Shown in pieces: positions 19,692-32,379 of a DNA stretch of 64,000 nt. Position numbers and translations under genes: made by a program. Numbering within the stretch: position 1 is the first letter of the stretch; each line of letters opens with the position of its first letter. The DNA is taken from assembly GCA_022606135.1 (NCBI GenBank), contig JABYQN010000008.1, positions 2,108,001 to 2,172,000 of the forward strand, in the 5' to 3' direction. Below the pieces are notes generated by a model. That model was not told the origin of the DNA and did not search any database. It worked only from the letters and a program-made list of their open reading frames with translations. This stretch comes from Fomes fomentarius. Lineage: Eukaryota; Basidiomycota; Agaricomycetes; Polyporales; Polyporaceae.

Positions 19692-21807
19692 CTACGTCGT
19701 TTTGATGGGACCTCTAAATCGACGATGACCCCAGAACGCCCAGCACGCACCGACGAGCAGGAAGACACCGCCAATGGCGACAATGGAGTAGTTCATGTTG
19801 ATCGCGTTCGTTGGATGCGAGGTGGGGAGGATGAAGAGAATACAGACGAATACTGTGAACTGTATCAAGGGGCGTGAGCGCCACGCCGTCATCATCATAG
19901 GGAAAAGAGGACCTCACCAGAAAGCTGGCAACATTGACGGACCATGACCATCTCCCGAGCGTGAATGGACCGCGTTCCGGTAGGCTAGCGGAGTAGTGCA
20001 CTCAGCCGCTGAAAGCATAGGGCAAGAGCAATCTGGTCTGAACACTCACGACGTCTCCGGCCAGAAGACGCGGATGATGATCGGTTGCAAGTACCCAAGC
20101 ATGACAGCGATCGCGGCTGATGAAAGGATGGCATTGAACTGCGCAAGAAGCGAGTCAGTTCCATTCTCGTACACACTCAGCGAGGTTCCGTTACTCACAG
20201 CAACGGTAGACCCAATGTAGGCGCAGGATATAACGCATCCAACGAGAACCGACGTCCACACGCCAAAGTACGGCGCTTGGAACCTATTGAGGGCCATATA
20301 CTGCTTCTTCAGCGGGAACGCATCATCTCTCGCCAACGCATAGAACAGCCTCGAACTGGCCGTGAACGCAGTCACAGCCGCCATGAACTGCGCCAGGGCG
20401 ATGACAGTCAGACAGATGATCGTCAGACGAGGCCCAACAGCGTCATAGTACAATTGCGCAATGGGCATCGCGAACTTCGTGCTGTGTACCAAGTCCACAC
20501 TCTGCACGGCGAAGAGCAGCGCGAGCATATATGCGAGGCCGATGATCCACGAGCCGACGACGCTCCCGATGACTGCGAGCGGTACGAGGTGCTCTGCGCG
20601 CTTGGCCTCTTCGGCGACTTGGGCGGCGGCCTCGCACCCTTCGAGCGTGTAGACCGCTTGGAGGAAGCCGAGAAGGACTACGAAGCCGCGGCTCGACCAG
20701 CCTGTGTAACTGGAATATGCCATACGATAAGTACAGGATGTCCCGTGTATCTGGAGATGCAGCGCACGCACTTCTCGTAGTCTGTGAAGACGAACGCAGC
20801 GCTGTTCTGTTCAAAGATAGTTGTGAGTTGTAATGTGACCCCATGTACGAATAGGCATACATGTCCGCGTACCTTGACTGGCGCTTTCACGAGCAGCGTG
20901 ATCACGAGAACGAAGGTGCCGCCAAGTGTCCACCACAGATTGAAGGAGCTCATATGCCCGATAGCCTTCGTTCCGATCGTGTTGATCACTCCTGACGCGA
21001 TGTTTACTCCCCATGCGATCGCAGCCACTTCGACCCTCGTGAGTGTTCGCCCTTGTCCGACCTCAGCGAGGGACGCGAGGTATAGCGCGACGCTGAGATT
21101 GCCTGACGTGCCAGTGAAGACCATCGCGATGGTGTATATCCATCCCGTCTGCGGGAAACATGAGATCAAGCAGGGTGGGTAATGGAAGAAAACGTACACA
21201 GACTGTTCTACCTTGTAAGTATATTCAACAACATGAAAGGTAGATGAGGTCACTTACAGCCAAGGAACGGGATTTCTGGCTTCATTTTGCAGACCCAAAA
21301 GTACAAACCTCCCATAGTTGGACTATGTTGGAACATTTTAGTTAGGACGCGAGCGACACGACGCAAACACTCACTATGCACTACATATCTCCGCCAAAGA
21401 AAGTGCGATCAGCAGCATAAACACACTGCATATCTACAACCACACAACAACACCCGGTCAGCTATCAAAGTACGACGGTCTTATTTCACCCAAATAACGG
21501 AGAATGCACGCACATTCCAGCCCCAGAACAGCCCTAACGGTCCCCCAGAAAACAACGCAGTCTGAAATGCGCTGCTCATTCCCGTCAAGATGCCCACAGC
21601 GCAGAACGACAGCCCGAGGACTCCGAGAGGCGACATGTCCCGCCTGAAGTCATTTCGGTACCCGAGCTCGCGCAGCCGCCGGTCCGACTTCTCGCCCTCC
21701 ATCCGCACCTCCTCCACAATGGAGGAGACCCAGTCCGACCGTCGGCTCGTCGGCGAGGTCGTAGACGTGGTGGCAGTGATATCCGATATCGAGTCTAACT
21801 TCTCCAT
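19692..21807 (-). CDS. Amino-acid/GABA permease (APC family), copy 1
   Basis: Plasma- or vacuolar-membrane transporter of the APC superfamily resembling fungal GABA/choline permeases; substrate not fixed by sequence. Exons (descending): 21807-21514, 21433-21375, 21322-21258, 21202-21198, 21148-20873, 20806-20772, 20709-20199, 20138-20050, 19984-19918, 19859-19692. Sum 1569 nt, 522 aa. It has a polar N-terminus, a first helix GVLGLSFCAVGILTGMSSAF with the family's GGPLGLFWGW, then about twelve helices. Other landmarks are TMGGLYFWVCK, TGWIY, TGTSGNLSVALY, EGCEAAAQVAEEAKRAE and FTASSRLFYALARDDAFP. Exon 4 is only 5 nt; without it the frame and the TGW motif would be lost. Its 3' end exists as relics at 9.7 and 12.1/18.4 kb. 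Confidence 0.92.
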
Positions 21808-22811
21808 GATGGGAGTCAGTGTCAGTCCTTACAATGGCGCACGGAAGCTAGAAGAGAGGAGAGAATGGCTTGGGAAGCGAAGAGAGGCTAAGCCCCGAGA
21901 CTCAAGACTCGAGAGCGGGGAGAGAGCGGGGAAGTCATCGCGTTAAAAGAGCTATGAGATATACCTCTTGGCTGGAAGGCAGATGTGCCCCCATTACGAC
22001 TAGCACGAAGAAGCACTGATTTAGAGGTAGACGACCGTAAGTCAATGTGCACAGACCTCCGAGTCGCACGGCGGCGGCGTGGATCTCCATACCTCCATAC
22101 CTGCAGAGTTCAAGGTGCTCGGGACATGCTCCTCCGGCTCAATGACCCGTTCCCGTTCCTCACGCCAAGTCCTCCCGGTGAGGAGAGTCTGAGCACAGTG
22201 GGGCAAGATCTCCGAGTGTGTTGCATACCCGCGACACGCGCTGCGGAAGCGCCCTGTCTGGGCTCGGGAGAAGACCCTGCGGCGCCTGCCCCGCTGTGAG
22301 ACCGTATGCGCTTCATGGGAGAGGAAGCAGACCAACGCCCGTGGAGTCGCCGAAGGCGGTAGTCTCGATACGATGCGCAGCGAGATGGACTGGGATAAAG
22401 TTGTCATCAGGAACTATTCAATCAATGTTCCCCCACTTAAGTGAATATGGTCAGTTTAAGTGATATGCAGCACAGCCCCAGTATCACCACGCACCATAAG
22501 ATCTACACTTGAGCTACCGTATTCATTAGGCACGATGTCGTTCGACCTGCCAGACGTAGGTACCATCTGCTGGCCGAGGTTCGTACGACGTCTCGCGCTG
22601 GTGAGCCCAAACACTAAAATTGGCGAATCCCATCCAGAAGTCCAGCGAAGAAAAGCACGAAGGTTGGATGTGGCGTTCGGTGTGAACGCGGACGTATACA
22701 TTGCACGATAGCCTCCAAACTCGGCACTCAACCCATGATCCCGCCTCGTGCAGAACCGCATAAACGCGCAGCGTTACGGAACCGACCCAGTTAGTGCTAC
22801 GGTCGCCGGCC
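21808..22811. other. Intergenic, permeases 1-2
   Basis: No supported gene. It contains the promoter of permease copy 1 and the 3' flank of copy 2. Confidence 0.5.
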
Positions 22812-25289
22812 TCAGTCGAGCTTCTCTCCATTCCGCCCGCCGACGTTGGCCACGGTCTTCACTGGGCCATGGAACCGGAACCGGCCCCAGAACGTCCAAC
22901 AGGCTCCTACTATAACGAACACTGCCCCGATGGCGACGATCGAGTAGTTCATGTTCAGCGCTGTCGTCGGGTGCGCCGTGGGCAGGATGAATAGCACACA
23001 GATGAAAACCGTGAACTGTGACGAGATGCCGTGAGCACAAGCCGGGGGACGAAGGTGCTAGTTCGAAGGGAACGTAACGTACGAGGAAGCTGGCGAGGTT
23101 CACGGACCATGACCACCGCCCGAGAGAGAATGGGCCACGTTCTGGGAGGCTGCGCATGACGACAAGACTACGTTAGTTTCTGCACCAATGCGACGTCGGG
23201 CGCGGGTCGCCGGAACTTACGATGTGCTCGGCCAGAAGACCCGGATGATGATGGGCTGCAGGTAGCTCAGCATAACCGCAATCGCAGCCGAGGACAGTAT
23301 CGCATTGAACTGTACAATGTCCACAATTCAATCAGTCTGTCTCTCAATGCTCATTGCGAACTGCAAGTACGCACCGCAACGGCAGAACCGATATACGCGC
23401 ACGAGATCACGCACCCAACCACTACCGACGTCCACACTCCATAGTAGGGAGCCTGGAACCTATTGAGCCTCATATACCTCTCTTTCAAGGGGAACGCATC
23501 GTCCCTAGCCAGCGCATAGAATAACCTTGAGCTTGCTGTAAATGCTGTGACCGCCGCCATGAACTGCGCCAGCGCAACGACCGTTAAGCACATCAGCGTC
23601 AGCCGCGGGCCCACGGCGTCATAGTAGAGCTGCGCGATGGGGATAGCGAGGGACGTGCTCTGGACGGACGCGATGTCCTGCACGGCGAAGAGCAGCGCGA
23701 GCATGTATGCGAGCCCGATGAGCCAGGAGCCGACGATACTGCCGACGACGGCAAGCGGGGCGAGGAACTCGGCGCGCTTGGCTTCTTCCGCGACTTGCGC
23801 AGCTGTTTCGCACCCTTCGAGCGTGTAGACTGCTTGCAGGAACCCGAGGAGGACAACGAAGCCACGGCTGGACCAGCCGGTAAAGCTATGGCGCCGTAAG
23901 AATAGCGTCTCTCGATAGATATTGTGGGGGGAAAACGTACTTCTCATAGTCTGTGAACACGAATGCAGCGCTGTTCTGTACAACACCGCGGGTGGTCAGG
24001 CGTCGCAACCTGCTGCCCAGATGGCGAAGGTGGACTACATACCTTCACTGGCGCTTTAACAAGCAGTGTGATGACGAGCACGAACGTCCCACCAAGGGTC
24101 CACCATAGATTAAACGAGCTCATATGCCCGATCGCTTTGGTCCCAATGGTGTTCATGATGCCGGAAGCAATATTCACTCCCCAGGCGATGGCTGCTACTT
24201 CCACCCTCGTTAGCGTTCGGCCCTGTCCAACTTCCGCGAGCGAGGCCAGGTAGAGCGCAACGCTCAAGTTGCCTGATGTTCCCGTGAAGGTCATCGCGAT
24301 GCTGTATATCCATCCCGTCTACGCAATAGTTCGTTTCAGCCTGGGAGAGCGCGCATATAGCGAGGGACGTACACAAACTGGAGTATGCGTATGATGAGTG
24401 CTTCGCGCCAGCGAGCGAGAGTACGACGGACTTACAGCCGAGCATGGGCTTGTCGGGCTTCATCTTGCAGACCCAGAAGTATAGACCACCCATCGTAGGA
24501 CTGCGTGAAACATTGTCGCTCGTCAATCAAGTGGGAGGTGAGGAAACCAAGGTACACAGCCACGCAATAAGGTATTGCCACGAAATCTGAGCTGGGCTCG
24601 TCGACTATTCATGTTGCATGCACGTAACCGTATACCGCTAAGGTGTAGCACTCTGGAATCTCGATGCGCATATATGCATGATCCGCGTGTCTCTGGCTAT
24701 CGTGATATACGATATCACTATATGTCGTCGGTCGACGACCATTTTGTATGCCCATCAAGTCGTATCATTCGCGACTGGGCCGTGACGCGATCAGGATACA
24801 GCAAAGTTCCCCCATCCTTGATCACATTTGAACGATGGCGAGCGAGAATTCATCATGCACGAGTCGTTTCATGGCAACATTCCCCCATGAGATATCCGAT
24901 AGACTAAATGACACTCACTATGCACTACAGATCTCCGCCAGAGATAACGCGATCAACAACATGAACAGACTGCAAATCTGCGGACCTTCATGTGAGCCGG
25001 AGCGCAATGTAAGTCAGAGTATACGCACATTCCAGCCCCAAAACAAACCCAACGGCCCGCCAGAGAACAAGCCCGTCTGAAATGCGCTGCTCATGCCCGT
25101 CAAGATCCCAATAGCGCAGAACGAGATGCCCAAGACACCGAAGAGCGACATATCGCGCCTGAACTTGCTCTTGTATCCCAGCTCGCGCAGTCGCTGGTCC
25201 GACTGTGTCGCGCCTGCATCTCCAGCGTCCTGGGGGGATGTTGGAAACCTTTCGACGCTTTCAACGTCGGTGGATGGTGTCTTCTCCAT
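22812..25289 (-). CDS. Amino-acid/GABA permease (APC family), copy 2
   Basis: Tandem paralogue of the gene at 19692-21807 with an identical ten-exon layout: 25289-25029, 24977-24919, 24500-24436, 24377-24373, 24318-24043, 23975-23941, 23885-23375, 23309-23221, 23149-23083, 23015-22812. Sum 1572 nt, 523 aa. Exons 2 to 9 have exactly the same lengths as copy 1 (59, 65, 5, 276, 35, 511, 89, 67). MEKTPST is chosen as start to match MEKLDS of copy 1; an upstream in-frame Met exists at 25325. The C-terminus is longer (KTVANVGGRNGEKLD). All family landmarks are kept. Two introns, between exons 2 and 3 and between exons 5 and 6, have expanded relative to copy 1. Confidence 0.92.
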
Positions 25290-26326
25290 TCCTACGGTCG
25301 TGTAGACGCGAGGGAGAGAGGTCAAAGGAGAGGTAAGGGCAGAGTCCTAGCGGCTGCCATAAGAGGTCTCGCATAGTCTTTATCTGAAAAGCATGGGACC
25401 GCACACGATAGACGACCAGACGTCGACATCATAGTTTGACCCGAAGAGTATGTCGTAAGTTGGCATCAACCAGCATTGCCGCATATATGTGATAGTAGAA
25501 CCGGTCAAGCCGAGATCCCAGGGAGCGTCGTCTTTGAGCAATAGTACATCCAGAATCATTGAAGCCTGCGGGAGGAGACAACTGAGAAGCGCTCGTCGGC
25601 GCTCGGATCTGCGGTCCGGTCGCTTAGCGGGAATGGCGTGGAGCTGCGAGAAACCGTCGTGTTGCTCATCAGCAGAAACCATTCAATCCTGCTCTACTCG
25701 TAAACAGCTCTTTCTCATCTGCTTTAGTGCCTTATCGAGCATACGGGTGATGTGCTGAAATCAACATCTTATATGGTAGAATCTGAAGTTGGTGAGGAGA
25801 CGAGACGTGTGAGAAGGTGAGAGTTCCTGCCGAACAGTGACTTTCCGAAACCCTCCGGCGAGCGTACAATATCTCGAGCTAGTCTTCTTGACCTCACAGC
25901 TGACTCTAGGTTAGCATACTACCGTGACTGCCCAGCTCAGCAGAAACACTGTATCCATGGTCATCGTCACACTGGTGTGCTCTGCGATCACAACATGCTT
26001 TGAGCGCGCGGTGAGCAGAATCGTTTGATATGGAAATAATCATATCACATCGATTCGATTGCTCTTCTTACGGCGGTCGTACCTAGGCATTCTCTAGCCT
26101 TGGCCAGTGAACACCTCTCAGACCAATATGTAGTCGTCAATCTGTCACACTCAAGACGATAGACCACACAGGCACCACGGTGGCTGTACATGATGTCAAA
26201 TTCCCCATAACAGGAGCGTCGATGTAGCGGAACACGTTTCACTAGAGCTAATTCAGTGGTTCCCCATCCTGTATAAGAGCACAGCAGATTGCCCATCCAC
26301 ACCTGTATCTTTCGCCCACCATCATT
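25290..26326. other. Intergenic
   Basis: Divergent promoter region between permease copy 2 (minus) and the EF-hand gene (plus). The open frames here show no family features and I leave them out. Confidence 0.5.
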
Positions 26327-29300
26327 ATGCCTTCTTCCTTCAAGCATGCGGATACTTCCCCTACTAATCCACCGCAAGATGGCGGTAAACTCACTTCTGC
26401 ATATTCCGCCTTGGAGGACGATCCTTTTGCAGAGCCTGCGACTGCGAACGTTGAGGCTATCGACATGGCCAAGAAGGTCGATGGCGCGTATAGCTCCATC
26501 AGCGGTGCTAACCGGGGTTTCAGCGGTATGAAAGTAGTCGATCACTCAACATCGCAAATAGATCGGGCGAGTCAATCCGGCATCTGAACCGCATTGAGAC
26601 GTGATTTAGGATAAAGCGGCCAACTCCAGGTGACACGGCGAACACCATACAAACAAACATTGCAACTGTTAAGGGGTATTCGACGCCGGTAAAAACTCTC
26701 TATGAGAGTGGAACCATGAAGGTCGTGCGCGATGGTATCAAGTCCTTCGCTGATAGTCTTCCCGATCTCCTCAAAGCTTTGGACGAAATAGCAAAGCTAC
26801 ATCCGTTCATCAGCAGTAAGTGTCGTCACTGGCTTGTGAGCATACCCCTCAACGCCTACTATCATGCATAGTCGCTGTTGGTGCGTTCCGGGTTGCGGTC
26901 GAACTCGACTTGAAGCGTCGGGACAATGACAAAAAAATAGCGGTCCTCTTCGTGGAAATGAGGGACATGATGGAAGCATTGCTTCAGTACGTATTCTCAT
27001 ACCTGATCGTCCTACATGGGCGCTCATGCATCAGAAGACTCCGCGCCATCAAGGATGAGGAGACAATCGGTCCGGATGGCACGACTGTCAAGGCGCGGAT
27101 GCTGGAGCTCGTCAAGCAGACCGCAGATGACATCAAGAGCTGCGCGAACACCTGCGACACATACTCAAAGAAGAAGCTCATCGTGAAGGTCATCAAGAGC
27201 TCCGTCTGGGATAGCGCGCTCAAGAGCTTCATTGATCTTTTCGCGCGCCGCCGGAAGGACTTTACCTTCGCGCTCTCGATTCACGTCGGCGTTGGAGTTG
27301 ACCATGCAAACCGCCAGCTCAAAGTCATAGACGAGAAGATCGACATCGTCATTGAGTTCTTCACCAAGTTCGTCTCTCCTGAGCAGCAGGAGCTCGCTAC
27401 GCTCATCGCGAAGAAGGGCGGTCCGACGGTGGTAATGGGGAATAATACTGCGCTTCAGGAATTGCTCAAGTTCAAGCCGGGGTTCAAAACCAGTTTGGGC
27501 AAGCGTATCGACAGGGAGGGAGCCGAGTCTAAGGGGGTCACTGAGAAGGACGAGCTCGAGGTCGTGAAGGAGGAACTCTTCGATAGCCCGGAGCTTGCTA
27601 TACGGAAGAACTTGGAGATCTTCGAGCGCAAATTTATGGTACAGCAAAGGGAGCTTGTGGATGAAGTGGGGAAGATCGTGCATCACGAAGGAGATCGCGT
27701 CATCGAAGCTATTACTTCTGGCCCTCACGAACGTATCCTGGATCCTGTGAGTATATCGCACTACTAGTCTCGCTGCTACACTTACTAGTGTTGACTTAAT
27801 CACAGGATATCCACGATGTTTGGAAGGAGATGGTGAGTCTTGACACCAATCGAGGGCGTGTTCTAACTCATCTGCTGGTGCAGCGTTGGCCTGGACACGT
27901 CAAGGCCCGCCACTTCGTCCTTGCACTGCGCGACTACTACTACCAAGAGATGGAGAAGAACAAACGGGCACGCTGCGACGGAGAAGAGGTTCGAGCAACT
28001 CGTCTCAATTTTGAAGATGAGTGGGCCCTCGAGTACATCTATATCAATCGGATTCAAGCGATCGCTGAGGCGTTCGATGATGATGGATCGGGCTTCATCA
28101 CAATCGCTGAGGTTAACGAATTCACATGTTCACGACCCAAAAGTTGGAGGTAGGTATCATCCCCATTCGTTGTGTTCGAACTTTGATGACTCATACCTCT
28201 GCCAGTCTTCCTCAGTGGCTCGCATACTGGGCAATCGGTGCGGATATTCCCTGTCTCGAGTTCGGCGCGAAAATCGACACTGATGAACTTTCTGTAGGGT
28301 GGCAGATGACCGCTGCACAATACACGCGCGGAATTTGCCATATATGTGCCAAGATGTTCGCAATACGTCCTCTCATCCACACAGCAAATCGCCAGGCAGT
28401 CATGAAGTACCTGGACACCGTATGGCTGGATATCACTACTTTGACCCACTCGCTCGCCTCGTACCCCCTTCAATCCGATGAATTGAGCGGTTCCAGAGCT
28501 ACGTAGGCGCGGAGGAGCAGCGGCTAAGAGAGGGGCTTGAGACCTTCAGATACGACATAGATGCACTCGATACACTTCAATTGATTACTGGACCAGGTCG
28601 AATCGAGAAGGTAAGTTGATAGCCAGTTGGTGGGTGGAACATTTCTGACAACGAGGTCTAGTACCCCACTTGTGTATCTCCTTCTCCGACGCGATTTGGA
28701 GATTTTCGGCGTCGCACGGACGAAAGTACTACACGAGGACGAGTTATGGGACTCAGCAAACACCATATGGCACTTGCTGCGCACCGTTCAGGAGCGGCAT
28801 GACAATTCGGAAGGTGGGCAAACAGCGTAGCATTAGTGTGTTGCTATACCCTCAAATGACGGTCCGACTCCAGCCGTATTCAAACAACAAGGGCTAGACC
28901 CTAAACAGCAATTCAAGAACTTCGCGAGTGAACTGGTGAGTGCAAAGCTTGTGAAATTGCGGGATCCGGCGCTTTCGTCTCATTGATTGTGTAGTTCGAC
29001 TATTGGCACGATTCGAGTGTATTCTGGGGTCTCTCTAACCTACGGCAAATGCGTTTCCTCGAAGTCGATTGCAACGACACTGAAGAAGACCACAGCATAC
29101 CCATTGGCAAGCTCTTGAACTACCCTTCTGCAGCAGAGGAGCTCTATCCTATCAGGGACGACATTTTGACTGAGATCGACAGTCAGGCAGATGAACCGGT
29201 CCGTTTGATGTCAGTGTTTCTTTTCTCCCAGTCTGGGGCGCTGGTATGGCTTCCTCGGAGCGAACACATGGCCCCACGGGGGTATGCGAACTTGGTGCTT

Positions 29301-30718
29301 CCATGCCTCTGCGGAGCGCAACGTATATGAAGCAAGCGACATCTCTTGGCGCGGAGTCAGTTTCACAGTCTTCGGTGGGCACACAACTGATAGTGATGGT
29401 ACAGTTGTATATCACTTCTCAGCGGTATTTACTGGACGAGTCGCGTCTACGTTCCACTTCCGGGTGACTCTTGACGAAGATGGCACTACTCTGTCGGGGA
29501 TGTGGGGAACCAGCGAGGATCACCTGGTATACGAATTCTGGCTCAAGCGCACGCGTCCAGACATTCTCGTCGCACGGCTTCCCCCTGCTGACTTTAGAGA
29601 GAACAAAGTCGGCGCATTGTGGAAGTACGCTCTCACATACGCGCACAATCATGCTCGGCGAAGACTCTGGTCCTGGTCGTACTTCAAGCAGCGGCGGGAT
29701 CTGCAGACAAAGTACCTAGAGCTCCTGGAGCGCGCGCTGGACAACGATGATGCTGAGGGATGGAGCCGGTTGAATTACCTACATGCGGCACTCACGTACG
29801 ACGACGTCCGGTGTTTTCATGTCTTGCAGAAATACCGGCAGCGGCCCGAACCCATACATCAATAAGTTCATTCTGCATTCCGGTGAACGACTCATCATGT
29901 CCTTACCACCGAACACATTACGGCCGAATAGCGGAGTCATGTGCGATCATTGTGGCGACGAAATTCGCGGCGCGCGCGTTGTATGTATGGAGTGTGGTAC
30001 CCGTTCTACCTTCGACTTCTGCGACAACCCCGAATGTGTGGGTGCCGTCGTCGGCACCCGCGACGATATCACATCCCCGCATCTCCCGACTCATCCTATG
30101 TTCAAGGCCCGAACTGAATGCCACGACTTTCATGACATGGGCAAAATTCTTCGCACCGCAGAGTCTGGACTCGCGAGGGCGAAGAAGCTACTCGATGGAG
30201 CATCAACATCGCCCCATCAGAGCGAGGAGGGGCAGAAGGCTGGGCTGAAGACTAAGCTCTTGCGAGATGGAGACATGTCACATTTGACGGTGTCGGACTC
30301 TGAACAGGAGGTCCCCATTCTCGTTTGCTTATCTTGTTCTGCCCCCGTCTCCCAGCCATGTTGGTACTGCATTGATTGCCCTGGTGAATTTCTGCAACTT
30401 GTCTACCCTTTCTCCGGAGCGCTGACCAGTTACCGCCGAACAGAGGACGCAAACACGTTTGTCTGCCAGAAGTGCGACGAAGAAAAGGGCGGGATCACCG
30501 TTGATTCTGCAGAAGGAGGGCACAAGGCGACTCACACCCTCGTGCGCTGCTTGAAACCTGAAAGTGTCTCGAATGACGGGGAAGGGGCTGACACAACCAC
30601 CATGGAGAAACGGGTAGAGGCACTTGAGAGAGAGATAGTAGGACTTAGAGAAAGGTTCGACAAGCTGCTAGAAATACTCACGATTGGGCATTCCACTGCC
30701 GCGGGACCATCATTGTGA
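26327..30718 (+). pseudogene. EF-hand / ZZ zinc-finger protein, frame-broken
   Basis: Large calcium-binding protein of a type common in Agaricomycetes; function unknown. Coherent exons: 26327-26525, 26630-26815, 26872-26986, 27035-27746, 27806-27832 (27 nt), 27884-28149, 28206-28237, 28298 onward. They carry a helical N-terminal region and one canonical EF-hand loop DDDGSGFITIAE (residues 478-489). As read, the product stops at TAG 28504-28506 after 581 residues. Coding sequence clearly continues in other frames: ERFQSYVGAEEQRLREGL; TPLVYLLLRRDLEIFG; a C-terminal beta-rich region with GRWYGF; ZZ-type cysteine clusters CDHCGDEIRG, CMECG, CLSCSAPVS, CIDC, CQKC; and a terminal coiled coil (EKRVEALEREIVGLRERF). 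At least three frame changes (near 28488, 28610-28670 and 29835) cannot be explained by introns I can find. Either real decay or assembly indels. Confidence 0.65.
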
Positions 30719-31202
30719 AAAGGCATACCTTGTTTTGCATGTTTATCTCATGTTCCATAAGCCGTTCTAATGAGAGATTTCTGGGATATGGACGATCAGA
30801 CTGCTCCATATTGAATATTCTGGGCCACCGCAAATTTGCTTGAGACGATATGTAGTCGCCTAGTAGTAAGGCCTTCAACCTTCAAGACTTCTCGCCTGTA
30901 GCACGATCTGGCGTGTGTCTCGGTTTATGCACAGTGATGGTATTTCTTGTCTTCTATGTTATTTCTATGTCATGGAATATCATGTTGTGGGTAGTTGTAG
31001 TTGCAAGGACTCGTGATGCTGGGGTGCCCTCATTGGCTGAACCAATAAACACCGGTGAAGCCCTTAAGGTTCAAATTTTGTTCAAGGTTCGAGTTGTCTC
31101 TCTTTCCTTGCGACTACGATCATGTAAGGTTGAGTTCTCAGTTGCAGGCTCTGAGTTACTTTATTATCGTCTTCTGCTTCCGATTGACCACATATGCAAT
31201 GG
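30719..31202. other. Intergenic between convergent genes
   Basis: No coding signal; 3' flanks of the EF-hand gene and of the membrane-protein gene to the right. Confidence 0.5.
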
Positions 31203-32379
31203 TTACATAAGAGCATGACTAGGGCTAGTTCTCTGAGTCTCTGTGAGTGATATGTCAGTCGCAACTCGAGTATATCCATCCTGATGTGACTGACAGTTTG
31301 TCGAATGAACATGACCGTATGGCGGTGGCGGAGAACTCGACGATAGAAAACTCAGGCCTTCGGACCTTCCCCGTCGACTATCAAGAGGTGACTTGGAGCC
31401 GTCGCTATCCGAAACGTAACTCGGTGGTGCAGACACGGCGCTTATATCTTCGATGCTGCCAGGGTGTCGATTTGACCACTGTGAGTGTTGATTGTTGCTA
31501 CCATCTTCGGGTTCTCCCACACTCTTTAGAGAGAGTGGCGCCCCCTGCTCGCGGGTCTCCCGAGGTAGTTGTGCAATCTTGTCCGTGTTGGCCTCGGGAG
31601 TATCTGAAGAAGATGCGGACTCTACTGAATCGGAGAGAGATTCGCTCTGTAGACTGGATCGCTGAGGTACGAGTGAGCCTGTCGGAGATAATTAACACTG
31701 CACATACTCTCTGTGGGACTAGGTATCGAAACGCACCGTCTTGCTGGGAGTACCGCATCAAATGCACTATCTCGGAAGACGATGGTGTTCTCTCATGCGG
31801 GGCGTAGCGCGGCGAGTCGACCACAACCGCAGAATCTGGTGCTTACTTGTGAGTCTCGGGGTCACTTTGTACGACGTCAAGCGTACCTGCGCCTGTGGCT
31901 TTCTCTTCATCCCTTACACGGCGCACAGCAGCTCTTGAGCGATACCACTGGTGGACAGCGTATATTCCCGCACCAGCGACCAACGCGGTGACGACTGATC
32001 CTGTTGCTAATGCAATGCCTGTTTGTATATCGATGCGTAACTCAGAGCTTCCTGTGGATGATGTTCTCGGCAAGGAAATGCCCGATACGCCTGGTGATGA
32101 TAATGAGGCTGGCTGTGTTGTGGACTCGAATGAGTGTGTCTGTGAAGCGGCCACGGTAGGTGTGCTCGAGGAGATCGCCAATGTAGACGTTGGTGTGTTT
32201 GGGAGGGTCTCAGTCGAGAGGGAAGGTGTTGGCAATGCTGGAAGGACCTCGGTGCCTCGGTAGCAGGGACCTCCAAGCAGCAGGTCGCAGTAAGGGATGA
32301 GGGTAGACATCTCGAATGCGGACGGGACAGCACCGTCTTGCTGTCTGACACGCGAGGTCATAATATACGAATTCTTCTG
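31203..32379 (-). CDS. Ser/Thr-rich single-pass membrane protein 1 with PPxY tail
   Basis: N-terminus unresolved; upstream exons probably lie between 32380 and about 33003. Resolved exons (descending): 32379-31887, 31835-31737, 31678-31203, closing in frame at TAA. The outer part has paired cysteines (CDLLLGGPC), then a Ser/Thr/Pro-rich stalk likely to be O-glycosylated. One helix (about IALATGSVVTALVAGAGIYA) is followed by a basic stop-transfer (WYRSRAAVRR). The cytoplasmic tail contains SQQDGSLVPQRSS, APPSY and PPPPYGH, hence two PPxY motifs. The 51-base intron starting GTACGC removes an in-frame TAA. Tail motifs SLVPQRSS and PPPPY recur in the protein at 39517-40605. The architecture resembles fungal Mid2-like surface proteins, by topology only. 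Confidence 0.65.

Noticed and set aside
26045..26545. 166-codon minus-strand frame
   Set aside because: Overlaps exon 1 and promoter of the EF-hand gene; no motif, and the plus-strand exon joins its successors in phase.
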